NCBI RefSeq assembly: GCF_029240215.1
Contig: NZ_JARBTK010000001.1
Location: 248,001 to 312,000, forward strand
Direction: 5' to 3'
From: Chryseobacterium sp.
Lineage (GTDB): Bacteria; Bacteroidota; Bacteroidia; Flavobacteriales; Weeksellaceae
DNA: 64,000 nucleotides
In this document: positions 52,961 through 63,310 of the stretch, one piece after another
How the letters are laid out: the number at the start of each line of letters is the position of its first letter
Numbering within the stretch: the first letter of the stretch is position 1
Program-made: the position numbers and the translations under genes
Notes under the pieces: generated by a model
Databases searched by the model: none
Seen by the model: only the letters and a program-made list of their open reading frames with translations
Told to the model about the DNA's origin: nothing

Positions 52961-55702
52961 CTATTGCTTTATAAATTTGCTTGTGGTGTTTTTCCCTGAA
53001 CCGGATATTTCAATAAAATATAATCCAGAAGGAATTTTAGAAACATCAATTCTGTTTTTGCCTGTGGTCAGTTTTGCTTTGTAGGAAACTGTACTTCCTT
53101 TTGCATCAATGATAGAATAAGTTGCATCAGCCGATTTCCAATCAACAAAAATTTCGTTTTTAGCCGGGTTTGGATATAGAATAATATCTTCTTTTGTTGT
53201 TATTAAATTCTCAACTCCAAGCGTACCAAAGCTCAAAGAAAGAAAATTATTCGTGTAAGTATTATCTTCGGTAAGATATCCCTGGAATGAACTGATTACA
53301 GGCTCGTTGCCCGCTGTTACTTTATAAAATCCTGTAACTCCGCTTTCTGTTTTCAAAACATAACCTCCTGCAGCCACTTTTATAGATTGATAAACACCGT
53401 TTATCTGGTTTATAGTAATTGCTTTTGGTGTAGATACAGCACCTGATCCAGTGAATGTTTTGCTTCCTGTAGCATTGATTAATACAGGAACATTGGCAGG
53501 AATTACTCCATTGGAAATCTGTGTACAAACCACATTTCCGGAACCAGGCTGCATCATGTATGCCGTAACTCCAGAAGGAATGGCCGACTGAAAAGGTAAA
53601 AGAACGATCCCGTACCCATTGAAAGTTCTTGTATACGTGGCAGAATTTGCTGTAAAACCGAAAGGAACCTGAAAATCTTTACCCATATCTGAAAGCGTAA
53701 GGTTCTGGCAAGAATTACCTGAAACTACATTTACATTACTGTTGCTGACACTTCCGTTAACATAAAAAATACTGTTAAGATTGGCAGAAGCACTATTCCA
53801 TGTATCTGCTGATGTGTTTCCTGTAACATCTTTGAAATCAACAGATGTATAATATTCATTTTCTAAGGCATCCATAAGATTGCTGTCTGTAAGTGAGTAT
53901 GCTGACGCAAATTTTGAAGCTCTTTCATTGCCTACATTGAAATATACATCACCCAAAGTTAATGTAAGAATGGAACTGTAATTTCCGCTTCTAAGCCCGA
54001 TGATTCCTTTGCAGCCATACGGAAGGACTGATCTGGAAATATCAAACACAAGATTGAAGCTACCAGAACCCGGTGCAGGGAATGCTACACTGCCATAATT
54101 ATGAGATCTTACTGTTCCATTTATATCAACGTAATACAAAGTCGTATTGGAAGAAGTCGGCAAGTTGCTTGTTGTATAGCTTAATACATTAAAAATTAAC
54201 TTATTGTAACGGTCATCAAGATTCAAATATCCGCTGTTGGCATCAGTATTTGAGCTTATCAATGGTGTGGAATTATAGAAGGTAACCGTTTTTCCGCTAA
54301 GCTGATAATTAATACCAAACGCTGAATTGGTCGGGATCTGAGTTTCAATTTTATTATAATGAACATCACCGCCTGTCATTAATGATACTGGTCTGTCGCC
54401 ACTTTTATTAAAAACAAAAGTCATTATGCTGGAAGGACCCACCTGAACTGTCGGACGGAAACTCGCCGTACTGAAAGAGAAAGGTGATGAAGTCATATTC
54501 ACAGCTTGTGAAGTAGTTGTCTGTACTCCTGAAGTGGTAAAGAATGGCAAATCAACTTTAAGATCATAGGTGTTGGAGGAAGAATTGATAACAACAAGGG
54601 TAATCTGGTTGCCGTCCAGCGAGATATAAGACGAACCTTCCAAAGTTCCGCTTGAGGTTTCCCATTTGGCGTCAATTCTGGTTTTGCCTGTCGTATTTTT
54701 AGCATATTGGGATAAAATATATCCTCTTTTGGTCATATCGCCGGCAATTGTTCCGTATGAGCCGTCACCCATCAGTCCGTAATATCTTTTTGAGGCGTAA
54801 TGAATCCACGCATTTACATTTCCAAGCAACGCATTATTGACACTTTTTGCAAAAGTGAAACCATCGGTATTCCATATAAAATCTCTCGGAGTCTGGCTGC
54901 TTGAAGAATTCCAGTTGATCAGATATTCTGTCTGCCATATTTCTTTGTTATAATTCTGAAACTGCTTGTAAACAGACTGCATAGAACCATACTGATGACC
55001 TCCATACACCTCAAAATTTGCCATAACCAAAGGATCTAAGAATGCGTTAGCAAAATTATCCGTAAAACCAACACTTTCTGGTGCAATTACCTTACAGTTG
55101 ATAAGCTGACCGTAGTTTTTAACAAAAGTTGCAATTTGCGTCGGTGTCCAGATACATCCCTGATACTGTGCCATTTCATCAGGCTCGTTCTGTATGGATA
55201 TGTAATCAAGAGCAACACCGTTGTTTTGCAGATAGGTGACAAAACTATTGAGATAAAGAGCATAATCCTGATATTTTTCCGGCTTGAGATAACCGATCTG
55301 CTGTACGCCGTTTGCATCGGTATATACTGCGTTTACGTGGTTATTGGTTTTCCAGTCTGCAGGCATGGTCCACGGACTGGCGAATACGGTAAGTCCCATA
55401 GATTTTGCCAACTGAGCCGTTGCCAAAGCTGTACTCCAATTGCTGCTTTGCTCGGGAATATAGAGACGCATAATATTATACCCACCTTCACTGCCTGCGC
55501 CCCATAGTTTTTGAATCTCTGTGGTCGTCATATGGTTGTACCCAAACTGCGGACTGCAGACAAAACCGCCAAAACCAGTTATTTTCTGATAAGAAATATT
55601 CTTATCGATTTTTACTTTTGCCTGCACATTTTGTGCATTCAGCTGTACTGAAATTGCAATACCTGTAATCATTACAAGTATAAACTTGAAGATTTTTTTC
55701 AT
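52961..55702 (-). CDS. GH30 glucuronoxylanase with C-terminal type IX secretion signal
   Basis: Secreted xylan-cleaving enzyme. Signal peptide at 1-23; GH30 barrel and side sandwich at about 25-430, with acid/base E173 in SIQNEPDE and nucleophile E259 in IWQTEYLIN. Residues about 430-830 form extra beta-rich modules I cannot name; one (YTRTFNGYGIVLLPF ... IPANVPVLINA) resembles sandwich repeats of Bacteroidota surface proteins. The last 75 residues (YPNPAKNEIFVDW to SKFIKQ) are a T9SS type-A sorting domain, so the protein is exported across the outer membrane. The 913 residues are more than double a bare GH30. Subfamily 8 (glucuronic-acid-dependent) is inferred. Confidence 0.92.
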   Translation of the reverse strand: MKKIFKFILVMITGIAISVQLNAQNVQAKVKIDKNISYQKITGFGGFVCSPQFGYNHMTTTEIQKLWGAGSEGGYNIMRLYIPEQSSNWSTALATAQLAKSMGLTVFASPWTMPADWKTNNHVNAVYTDANGVQQIGYLKPEKYQDYALYLNSFVTYLQNNGVALDYISIQNEPDEMAQYQGCIWTPTQIATFVKNYGQLINCKVIAPESVGFTDNFANAFLDPLVMANFEVYGGHQYGSMQSVYKQFQNYNKEIWQTEYLINWNSSSSQTPRDFIWNTDGFTFAKSVNNALLGNVNAWIHYASKRYYGLMGDGSYGTIAGDMTKRGYILSQYAKNTTGKTRIDAKWETSSGTLEGSSYISLDGNQITLVVINSSSNTYDLKVDLPFFTTSGVQTTTSQAVNMTSSPFSFSTASFRPTVQVGPSSIMTFVFNKSGDRPVSLMTGGDVHYNKIETQIPTNSAFGINYQLSGKTVTFYNSTPLISSNTDANSGYLNLDDRYNKLIFNVLSYTTSNLPTSSNTTLYYVDINGTVRSHNYGSVAFPAPGSGSFNLVFDISRSVLPYGCKGIIGLRSGNYSSILTLTLGDVYFNVGNERASKFASAYSLTDSNLMDALENEYYTSVDFKDVTGNTSADTWNSASANLNSIFYVNGSVSNSNVNVVSGNSCQNLTLSDMGKDFQVPFGFTANSATYTRTFNGYGIVLLPFQSAIPSGVTAYMMQPGSGNVVCTQISNGVIPANVPVLINATGSKTFTGSGAVSTPKAITINQINGVYQSIKVAAGGYVLKTESGVTGFYKVTAGNEPVISSFQGYLTEDNTYTNNFLSLSFGTLGVENLITTKEDIILYPNPAKNEIFVDWKSADATYSIIDAKGSTVSYKAKLTTGKNRIDVSKIPSGLYFIEISGSGKNTTSKFIKQ

Positions 55703-55846
55703 AGTAATAAGTTGTTTAATTGTGATATAAAATAGATCTAATGAATAGATTATAAGGTTATAATTAATATTCTAAGGCTTTCCTTTGAAAATTTGCCTGC
55801 ATCATTATACCATTCAATCATCAATTTTCAACAATGACCATCTTCA

Positions 55847-58375
55847 TTATTTTCCCGAATATTCACTTTCCGGTGCTCCTAAGTAACTTGTTTTAAGGCC
55901 TCCTGTATCAATAAGTATTTTTTCTAAGACAATCCCCGGTTCCAGAACACGGAAACGTAAAGTATGTTTTCCCGGTTGTGAAATCTGATGTTTAGTAATT
56001 GATTTGATAATATGTTCGGACTGCCATTGTCCCAATTCCCCTTTATAATGACCATTAAAATTGACAATTTGAGGTGTTCCGCCATCAAATGAAATTTCGT
56101 ATCGTAATCCTTTGTTGTGATTATAATTTAAAGTCGGCGCGAGTAAAAGCTGGACTTCAAATTCGCCTTTGGACTCAAAGTTAATGTCGTATTCCAGGTT
56201 GATATTTTCATCAGCTTTCGGATAATCATTCTGTGGAAATGTGGTAATTCCTGATTTTGTTTTCCCGAAATCAGGAATTACTTCCCAATGGATTCGGTCT
56301 GAGTTATTCATTCTCGCAAAATTTTCAACTTCAATAGAAACGTAACCGTCTTTCTCCTGAAAAACTTTCTCTTTCGGAACATTTGTTTCAGACACATAGA
56401 TTACTTCAGGCATTACATTTACTTTCCCGTCAAACCAGGCTTTGTATCCTATCTTCATTTGGTCCATCATATGCGGCCATTTTCCGCCGGCAATTTCATT
56501 GTTGTATTTATTATCGAGATACGCATTTCTTTCAAAACTTTCTTTTACTTTATCTGCATAATAATTCGCTTTAAGATCATTTTTGGCAGCCAATTCTTTA
56601 TTTTTCGCAACAGCATAATACATCTCGTACAAATTGCTGCACGCATCAATAGGATAAAGAACCAACTGATAATACGCATCCTGATATTCTGCCGGAATCT
56701 GTTCTTTCAGACGTAAAGCATCAACCGCCAAAGCTCTGTAGTCATTCAAAACGGTTTCAAATTCATTATAATTTTCAAGACTGAATGTGTTACTATCCAA
56801 CGTTTCCGGTGTTACTCTTCTGTTATATTTGGCATAAAGATTAATCATTCTGGCAATTTCTTTTGAATGTTTTTCTCCAAACTGCTGTGCAGACCATTTT
56901 TCGGTGTATTCCAAAAGGTTTTTAGAATTAAACTGTTTCGGGTTCCAAGCCATTTCTAAGAAAAAGCTGATTGGAAATTCCATCGGTTTTAAATCACCCA
57001 CATTCACAACCCAAACTTTATCAACTTTATGTTCATAAGAAAGGTTCATCTGCTCCCAAACTCTCTGAATTGGATTGATGTTAATCCATTTGGAATTCCT
57101 CGGTCCACCTACATAATCGAAATGGTAATACATTCCATAACCACCTTTGTGCAAAGGTTTTGAAGGGTCCGGAAGTTTTCTAACATTTCCCCAGTTGTCA
57201 TCACAAAACAATAAAATTACATCATCCGGAACTCTCATCCCTTTATCATAATAATCCTGAACTTCTTTGTATAATGCCCAAACCTGAGGGGTTTTGCTTG
57301 GATTTTTACCCGTCACATTTTGGATAATTTTACGCTGGTCTTTTACAATATTCTCAAGCAAAGAAATATTAGTTCCTTCTCCCATTGCTTCGTCGCCGTC
57401 GCCACGCATTCCAACCGTTACAAGCTTTTCCCAGTTTTTGCTTCTTACAATTCCGGCTTTCCAGAATTCCTGCAAGACTTTGGCATTTTTTGAGTAATCC
57501 CAAACATTCGGAAGATTATTTTTTTTGATATATCGGTGCCAATCCGTCTGAGCCTGAGCCATCGGCTCGTGGTGAGAAGTTCCCATTATGATACCCATTT
57601 CGTTAGCTAATGGTCCGCTCAACGCATCATCGTCATAAAAAGCTTTCCCCCACATTGCTGGCCAAAGATAATTCGCCTTAGAGCGAAGAAGCAGTTCAAA
57701 AACTTTTTCATAAAATTTAGAATTGATTCCTCCAAAAGTAGCTCTTGCCCAACCACCAAGTGAAGGCTCTTCATCATTCAGGAAAATTCCGCGGTATTCT
57801 ACTGCAGGTTCTCCATCGGTATAAATTCCTTTTTTGAAATACAAATTTTCTTTCTTTACTACCGGAACATCTGCCCAAAAATACCAAGGTGAAACACCAA
57901 TCTGTTGAGAAACTTCGTAAATTCCGTAAATCGTTCCACGTTTGTCGCTTCCTGCAATGACAATCGCTTCGGAAACGCCGGGAAAAGGATTGCTGACATT
58001 TTGGATGATGTATTTTTCACGTTTTCCGGTTAAAGATTTTCCATCGATCTTTTTTTGTTTAATTAAATCATCAATGACAGAGTTTGTTCCGACCGTTCCG
58101 ATAATGATTAAAGGAGAATTTATCCCAAAAATCTGATTCAAAATCGTTGGTTGCTCACCTGTGACTTTCTGGAAATCTGTTTGGAGATTTTTTACAGCTC
58201 TCATAATTCCTGCATCAATATTATTGTTTGTAAATATTGAAATCCTGACTGATTTGTCCTTGAGGAGAATGGCATCACTTATTTTTTCTGTCGTGATGAA
58301 CGGTTCGGTAGCCTGTACATTAAAACAAGCACCAAACAATAGTATAAAGAGAAATAGTATTGGTGATTTTTTCAT
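55847..58375 (-). CDS. alpha-glucuronidase, GH115
   Basis: Removes (4-O-methyl-)glucuronic acid from internal as well as terminal xylose units of xylan. The signal peptide ends near FNVQA (residue 22). GH115 features include SGPLANEMGIIMGTSHHEPM near 255, VILLFCDDNWGNVRKLP near 385 and YYHFDYVGGPRNSKWIN near 420, followed by a helical domain and a C-terminal sandwich (from about 680). The 842-residue length fits the family. It complements GH67 (position 26252), which acts only on chain ends. Confidence 0.95.
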   Translation of the reverse strand: MKKSPILFLFILLFGACFNVQATEPFITTEKISDAILLKDKSVRISIFTNNNIDAGIMRAVKNLQTDFQKVTGEQPTILNQIFGINSPLIIIGTVGTNSVIDDLIKQKKIDGKSLTGKREKYIIQNVSNPFPGVSEAIVIAGSDKRGTIYGIYEVSQQIGVSPWYFWADVPVVKKENLYFKKGIYTDGEPAVEYRGIFLNDEEPSLGGWARATFGGINSKFYEKVFELLLRSKANYLWPAMWGKAFYDDDALSGPLANEMGIIMGTSHHEPMAQAQTDWHRYIKKNNLPNVWDYSKNAKVLQEFWKAGIVRSKNWEKLVTVGMRGDGDEAMGEGTNISLLENIVKDQRKIIQNVTGKNPSKTPQVWALYKEVQDYYDKGMRVPDDVILLFCDDNWGNVRKLPDPSKPLHKGGYGMYYHFDYVGGPRNSKWININPIQRVWEQMNLSYEHKVDKVWVVNVGDLKPMEFPISFFLEMAWNPKQFNSKNLLEYTEKWSAQQFGEKHSKEIARMINLYAKYNRRVTPETLDSNTFSLENYNEFETVLNDYRALAVDALRLKEQIPAEYQDAYYQLVLYPIDACSNLYEMYYAVAKNKELAAKNDLKANYYADKVKESFERNAYLDNKYNNEIAGGKWPHMMDQMKIGYKAWFDGKVNVMPEVIYVSETNVPKEKVFQEKDGYVSIEVENFARMNNSDRIHWEVIPDFGKTKSGITTFPQNDYPKADENINLEYDINFESKGEFEVQLLLAPTLNYNHNKGLRYEISFDGGTPQIVNFNGHYKGELGQWQSEHIIKSITKHQISQPGKHTLRFRVLEPGIVLEKILIDTGGLKTSYLGAPESEYSGK

Positions 58376-58446
58376 AATCTTTATTTTATTTTGATTGGAT
58401 AGAAACCTTATAGGTTTAGTTTAACATTTATCGGGGCGAATTGCAC

Positions 58447-58526
58447 GCAGCCCGGCTTGAACGGAGCTCTTTTTGTGAGGAGGAACGACGAGCAAAAAAG
58501 CGGGAGTGGAAGACGGATTAAGCTGC
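58447..58526. repeat. structured interspersed repeat, copy E
   Basis: Bounded by gcagc (58447-58451) and gctgc (58522-58526), 80 bp. Arms gcagcccggcttgaacgg and gtggaagacggattaagctg pair as in the other copies. It begins 16 nt after the GH97 stop, reading with the transcript. Confidence 0.8.
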
Positions 58527-58542
58527 CCAAATTATTCCTGCA

Positions 58543-60486
58543 TTAATTCTTCAACACAAATCCGCCATTGGGCTGAATTTCAATTTCAAATTCTCCTTTT
58601 TTATTAATAGAAGCTGGTTTTGTAAAAGTATTCCCTGCTTTATCATCATTGATGAATTCTATGTTTTTACCTGCCAACACCGGAAGATTGAGTTTAAGTT
58701 TTTTCGAAGTTTTTTCAGCATTCACGCCTACTACATACCATTTATCCTGATGTCTTCTTGCAATCACAGAATATTTTCCCGGATAGCCATCGATGAAAAC
58801 CGTCTCATCCCACAGCGTGGGAACTTCTTTCATAAAATCCAATTGGAATTTTGGAGCATCCGTCAGGTTATTCGGCATTACCGCAAACATCTGAACCGGA
58901 TTTTGAAAAAGAACAGCTGTTGCTAACTGAAATCCGTCTGTAGTGTGTCTTTTATTCCTGTCTTTATTAGATTTCGTTAAATATTTATTGAGAAAAGTCC
59001 CGCCAAATTCCATACTTCCGACCGTATTCCTGATGAACGGATGCAAGGCTGCAAAAAATGCTTCCTGTTTACGGACATCTTCAGAAAAATAAAGCATCTC
59101 TGAAGCCAAAACAGCTTCGCTTCCTGCATAATTCGGATACATCACTTCCCAACCTCTCGGCAAAGTAGCGCCGTGGAAAATAATCATCAAACCAAAATCA
59201 TTGGCATCCGACAAAATATCTTCGTACAGACGCATCGTTTCCTGCTTGTCTCCTCCGAAGAAATCAACTTTCAAACCTTTTACACCGGCTTCTTTCAGCC
59301 ATTTCATTTCTTTTTTTCGCTCTACCGAACTGCTCATTTTGTTTCTCGGTCCCATTGGTGCATCATTGGCAGCTCCATTGGAGTTGTACCAAAGCATAAC
59401 ATCCACATTTTTGGATTTTGCGTATTGAACGAGTTCTTTCATTCTTTCTTTGCCAATATTTTTATCCCAAAGCGCATCCATCAAAATATATTCATAACCG
59501 AGTTTTGATGCCAAATCAATAAAGAGAGTTTGATCATCGTAGTTCATACTGTTATCCTGCCATAGAATCCAGCTCCAGGTAGATTTTCCGAATTGATATT
59601 TCTGAGAAGGCTCATAAATCGGTTCCACCACATCAAAAGGAATGGTAGTTTCTACAATCGGTTTTAAAGAATCTCCTACCGTAATGGTTCTCCACGGTGT
59701 TTTTCCGGGAAGAGAAAGTGCCGCTCCCGAACTTCCGAAACCATTGTTTTCAGCTATATTGGGATAAGCAACTTGGTAAAGATTTTTTTCTGAAGTGGTA
59801 TCAAGATGAGAAGCACAATACAAACTGCTTACTCCAGTTTCTGAAAGTAAAATCCATCCCTCATTTCCGATATGAAAAAGTCCAGGGAAAACGTAACCAT
59901 AATCTGCTTTTGTTCCTAATTCTGCATCGGCCTTATATCCACTTTCGTAACTCGGTGCTGTTCGTGCAAAACCTGTCATCGCCTTCATCATTGGTGAAAG
60001 AAATGTAGTAGTTTGTTGAGGAAATCTATATCCTGTCACTTCCGATTGTACGACAACGCTAAAACGGTCTTTAATTGGCGGAATGTCATATCGAAAAGCA
60101 ATATTATTATCGCTTACCTGAAACTCAATCCCGATATTGAATTGGTCTGCATTGGTAAAATTGACGGTCAATGTATTCGCTTCGTACTCAACTTCTGATT
60201 TTTTGATTTTTTCGTTGCTGTATTTTTTGGAAAACTTATCCTTTTTACTGTTGATGAATTTTAAGTTTTTAGAAAAATCCGATTCATTGGTTATTAAACC
60301 CAAAGGAGATTTTTCCAGCATTGTTTTTCCTTGAAAAGTCACGGAATACAATGCTTTTCCTTCTTCTGAAAATACATTCAGCTTCAGCTTTCCGTCCGGA
60401 CTGGAAACTTCGGCAACCTGTGCTTTGACCTTCGATAAAAAACAAAAGCTTATTAATGATAGAAATATAAGTGTCAATTTTTTCAT
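58543..60486 (-). CDS. GH97 alpha-glycosidase, probable retaining alpha-galactosidase type
   Basis: Periplasmic glycosidase removing alpha-linked sugars. Signal peptide at 1-22; N-terminal super-sandwich to about 290; a barrel with WSWILWQDNSMNYDDQ near 300 and AGVKGLKVDFFGGDKQ near 410; and a C-terminal sandwich. The Asp in KVDF lies where retaining GH97 enzymes (such as B. thetaiotaomicron BtGH97b) have their nucleophile, unlike inverting SusB. This suggests alpha-galactosidase-like activity, which is inference. The 647-residue length is normal. It is 6 bp downstream of a GH43 gene. Confidence 0.92.
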   Translation of the reverse strand: MKKLTLIFLSLISFCFLSKVKAQVAEVSSPDGKLKLNVFSEEGKALYSVTFQGKTMLEKSPLGLITNESDFSKNLKFINSKKDKFSKKYSNEKIKKSEVEYEANTLTVNFTNADQFNIGIEFQVSDNNIAFRYDIPPIKDRFSVVVQSEVTGYRFPQQTTTFLSPMMKAMTGFARTAPSYESGYKADAELGTKADYGYVFPGLFHIGNEGWILLSETGVSSLYCASHLDTTSEKNLYQVAYPNIAENNGFGSSGAALSLPGKTPWRTITVGDSLKPIVETTIPFDVVEPIYEPSQKYQFGKSTWSWILWQDNSMNYDDQTLFIDLASKLGYEYILMDALWDKNIGKERMKELVQYAKSKNVDVMLWYNSNGAANDAPMGPRNKMSSSVERKKEMKWLKEAGVKGLKVDFFGGDKQETMRLYEDILSDANDFGLMIIFHGATLPRGWEVMYPNYAGSEAVLASEMLYFSEDVRKQEAFFAALHPFIRNTVGSMEFGGTFLNKYLTKSNKDRNKRHTTDGFQLATAVLFQNPVQMFAVMPNNLTDAPKFQLDFMKEVPTLWDETVFIDGYPGKYSVIARRHQDKWYVVGVNAEKTSKKLKLNLPVLAGKNIEFINDDKAGNTFTKPASINKKGEFEIEIQPNGGFVLKN

Positions 60487-60492
60487 TCTGAT

Positions 60493-61860
60493 TTATTTTG
60501 AAAACGTCCAATAGTCGAAAAACATAATATCTTTTTCCGCTTTGCCATTGAAGACGAAATACAGATTGTGAACACCTGTAATTTTATTGGACAAATTGAT
60601 TTTAACCGTTTCAAAGCGGTCGTCTCCGCCAGTCATCGGGACTTTTATAGTTCCTGCAATCGGTCCGTTAAGACTGTCTAAACGAACGTCCATTGTTACG
60701 CCGCTGTTATGTGTGGTTCCTACTCTTGCCAAAAAAGTTGTTGCGCCATCTTTTCCAAAATCAACATTCTTCACATTTGTGTAGGCACCGTTTTTCTTTG
60801 CTTTAATGAAAACTCCTGCTATCTTGTTCTGATAAGATTTTACATTTTCTGACCACGAAATCATCTCTGCCTGATTGAATGCGTAAGGGTTGACGGTTGC
60901 AATAGCTTTGGAAATTCCGGTCATCATTTTGAAGGGTGAAATAGAACCGTCTTTATTAAATTCTAATTCCTGCACGCTTACCGAACGTGTGAATCCACTT
61001 CCGCCTGGTAATGCACCGTTGTGATAGAAAAAATAAGTTTTTCCTCTAAAATCAATCACGCCGGGATGGTTGGTAAAAGATTTTCCTTCGGCAGGCATTA
61101 TAATTCCGCCGTATTTCCACGGACCTTGCGGATTTTTGCTGGTGGAATACCCAATAAATTCCGGCAATGCACCGCCCGGCCAAAAGAGATAATAGAGATT
61201 TTTTCGTTTGTAAAGCCACGGACCTTCTTCGTATTTCGTTGGTCTTTCAGGATTGCCTTCCCGCTTTCCAAAAGATTCTTCGGTCATCGGAACTTCAACA
61301 ATATCGCCGGAATAGGAAATCATATCTTCATTCAGTTTTACATATTTAAGCTTCGGATTTCCCCAATAGAGATGTGCCTGACCATCATCATCAATGAAAA
61401 CCGTCGGGTCAATGTCTCCCCATTCACTCTGAACAAGCGGTTTTCCCAGCGGATCGTGAAACGGACCGAACGGACTGTCGGCAACCGCAACTCCGATTGC
61501 ACCTTTGTTATTTGTTTTGGAAATCATCGGGACGTACATAAAGAATTTGCCGTTTCTCTCGATACACTGAGCTGCCCACGCATCACGCTTTGCCCAATCG
61601 AAATCGTTGTAGGAAAGAATCACGCCGTGATCTGTCCAATTGACCATATCATTGGTGGAAAACAGTTTCCAGTTGTTCATTGTAAACCAGGTAGAATCAT
61701 CTTCGTCGTGGCTGGTATAAACATACAAACGGTCATTGAAAACCATTGGCGCCGGGTCGGCTGTGTAAGCAGTCTGAATGATGGGATTCTGTGCAGAAAA
61801 AATTCCTGCACATCCTATAAACAGAGAACTTAACACATATTTTATTTTATTATTCTTCAT
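60493..61860 (-). CDS. GH43 with C-terminal CBM6, copy 1
   Basis: Secreted beta-xylosidase or arabinofuranosidase. Signal peptide at about 1-23; GH43 propeller with the catalytic-base Asp D35 in TADPAPMV, a second Asp in [13 protein letters not shown] near 152 and the acid Glu in [11 protein letters not shown] near 211. From about 325 a CBM6 module follows ([35 protein letters not shown]). The 455 residues match the GH43-CBM6 layout. The next gene upstream is a paralogue with the same layout. Confidence 0.93.
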   Translation of the reverse strand: MKNNKIKYVLSSLFIGCAGIFSAQNPIIQTAYTADPAPMVFNDRLYVYTSHDEDDSTWFTMNNWKLFSTNDMVNWTDHGVILSYNDFDWAKRDAWAAQCIERNGKFFMYVPMISKTNNKGAIGVAVADSPFGPFHDPLGKPLVQSEWGDIDPTVFIDDDGQAHLYWGNPKLKYVKLNEDMISYSGDIVEVPMTEESFGKREGNPERPTKYEEGPWLYKRKNLYYLFWPGGALPEFIGYSTSKNPQGPWKYGGIIMPAEGKSFTNHPGVIDFRGKTYFFYHNGALPGGSGFTRSVSVQELEFNKDGSISPFKMMTGISKAIATVNPYAFNQAEMISWSENVKSYQNKIAGVFIKAKKNGAYTNVKNVDFGKDGATTFLARVGTTHNSGVTMDVRLDSLNGPIAGTIKVPMTGGDDRFETVKINLSNKITGVHNLYFVFNGKAEKDIMFFDYWTFSK

Positions 61861-61885
61861 TTTTTAAATCAATTAACATTCAACA

Positions 61886-63292
61886 TTATTTTTTCTGAAA
61901 GCTCCAGTAATCGAAATTAAAAAGCTCCCGACCAGCCGTGATATTTTTTCCCTGAAAGACAAAATACACATCGTGAACGCCTGAAACAGATTCTGAAATC
62001 TTCGCATTGAATGTTTTCCAGACATCCCAGCTCCCTGTTCTCGGTGCGTCAATTTGTGCTAATTTTGTTCCTGTGAAACTGTCTAAACGAACTTCCAGAA
62101 TTCCGCCATCAAGCCCGGAAGCTATGGAAGCTGAAAACGCAGAAGCACCCTGAGTTCCGAAATCTACTGCTCGAACTTTAATAAATCCGTTCACCCGGGT
62201 TTCAGTAACATAAACACCGTTTTTTTTATTTTCGGCGGTTTTGCATTTTTCTGACCAAGCCATCATTTCTGCTTCATTTCTTTTATAAGGGTTTACCGTT
62301 GCTACAGGATTTACACCTTCTTTGGTCATTGTAATCTTCGGAATGCTACCGTCCGGATTATATTTGAATTCTTCAATTGCAGTCGACCTGCCATAACTAC
62401 CTGCTCCCGGCAATAATCCGGTGTGATAAAACAGGTAGGATTTTCCTTTGAAATCAATAATTCCGCCGTGGTTGGTGAAGCTGTTGGTCGGCTGATCGGT
62501 CATTATTTTTCCCTGATATTTCCAGGGACCTGTTGGTGATGAGCTTGTGGCGTAAGACAGACATTCTGTACGTCCGGTCATTCCTGCATACATCAGATAA
62601 TATTGTTTATTTCGTTTGTAAAACCAAGGTCCTTCCACAAAAACATCTTCAAATTTCTCCTGCTTTTGCAAAACCTCATCGCTTCTTCCGGGTCTTCTGA
62701 GTCCGCCAAATGATTCTACCGACTGCGGAATCTCAGTAATTTTTCCTTCATAGGAAACCATATCTTTATTGAGCTTTACATAAAAAAGATGACTGTTACC
62801 CCAATAAAGGTAGGCTTGCCCGTCATCATCTATAAAAGCCGTCGGATCGATATTATCCCAGCTTCCCGTTGTAATCAGCGGTTTTCCAAGTGCATCCTTG
62901 AATGGCCCTGTCGGACTGTCGGAAACAGCAACGCCGATTGCCATATCATTATTAACGGTTTGAGCACAGATGTACCAGTAAAATTTGCCGTCACGCTGTA
63001 TACATTGTGATGCCCAGGCGCGGTCACGAGCCCAACTAAAAGACTCTAGGGAAATAGGAACACCGTGATCGGTCCAGTTCACCATATCTTCGGATGAATG
63101 TAACCTCCATTTTGTCATATAATAAAAATCGTATCCCGGAATGTCGTCTCCTGTGTAAACGTACATTTTATCTTTATAAACCATTGGTGCCGGATCTGGT
63201 GAAAAATGAGTCTGGATCACCGGATTCTGGGCAAATATGGTTGAACTTAAACTGCATAAAGCCAAGCTGGTTATTATTTTTATTTTTTTCAT
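61886..63292 (-). CDS. GH43 with C-terminal CBM6, copy 2
   Basis: Paralogue of the downstream GH43-CBM6 gene, 25 bp away. Signal peptide ends at SLSSTIFAQ; catalytic-base Asp D33 in SPDPAPMV, second Asp in DNIDPTAFIDDDG near 152, and acid Glu in FVEGPWFYKR near 224. A 13-residue insert relative to the first copy (RRPGRSDEVLQKQEK) precedes the catalytic acid. The CBM6 module (NEAEMMAWSEKCK, VDFGTQGASAF, GVHDVYFVFQG) closes the 468 residues. Divergence between the copies suggests different side-chain specificities rather than a recent duplication. Confidence 0.93.
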   Translation of the reverse strand: MKKIKIITSLALCSLSSTIFAQNPVIQTHFSPDPAPMVYKDKMYVYTGDDIPGYDFYYMTKWRLHSSEDMVNWTDHGVPISLESFSWARDRAWASQCIQRDGKFYWYICAQTVNNDMAIGVAVSDSPTGPFKDALGKPLITTGSWDNIDPTAFIDDDGQAYLYWGNSHLFYVKLNKDMVSYEGKITEIPQSVESFGGLRRPGRSDEVLQKQEKFEDVFVEGPWFYKRNKQYYLMYAGMTGRTECLSYATSSSPTGPWKYQGKIMTDQPTNSFTNHGGIIDFKGKSYLFYHTGLLPGAGSYGRSTAIEEFKYNPDGSIPKITMTKEGVNPVATVNPYKRNEAEMMAWSEKCKTAENKKNGVYVTETRVNGFIKVRAVDFGTQGASAFSASIASGLDGGILEVRLDSFTGTKLAQIDAPRTGSWDVWKTFNAKISESVSGVHDVYFVFQGKNITAGRELFNFDYWSFQKK

Positions 63293-63310
63293 AGTTAGAT
63301 TTTATTTTGA

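Noticed and set aside
61021..61833. 270-codon plus-strand frame opposite GH43-CBM6
   Set aside because: It is the antisense shadow of a clearly coding gene; composition is unnatural and no domain is seen.
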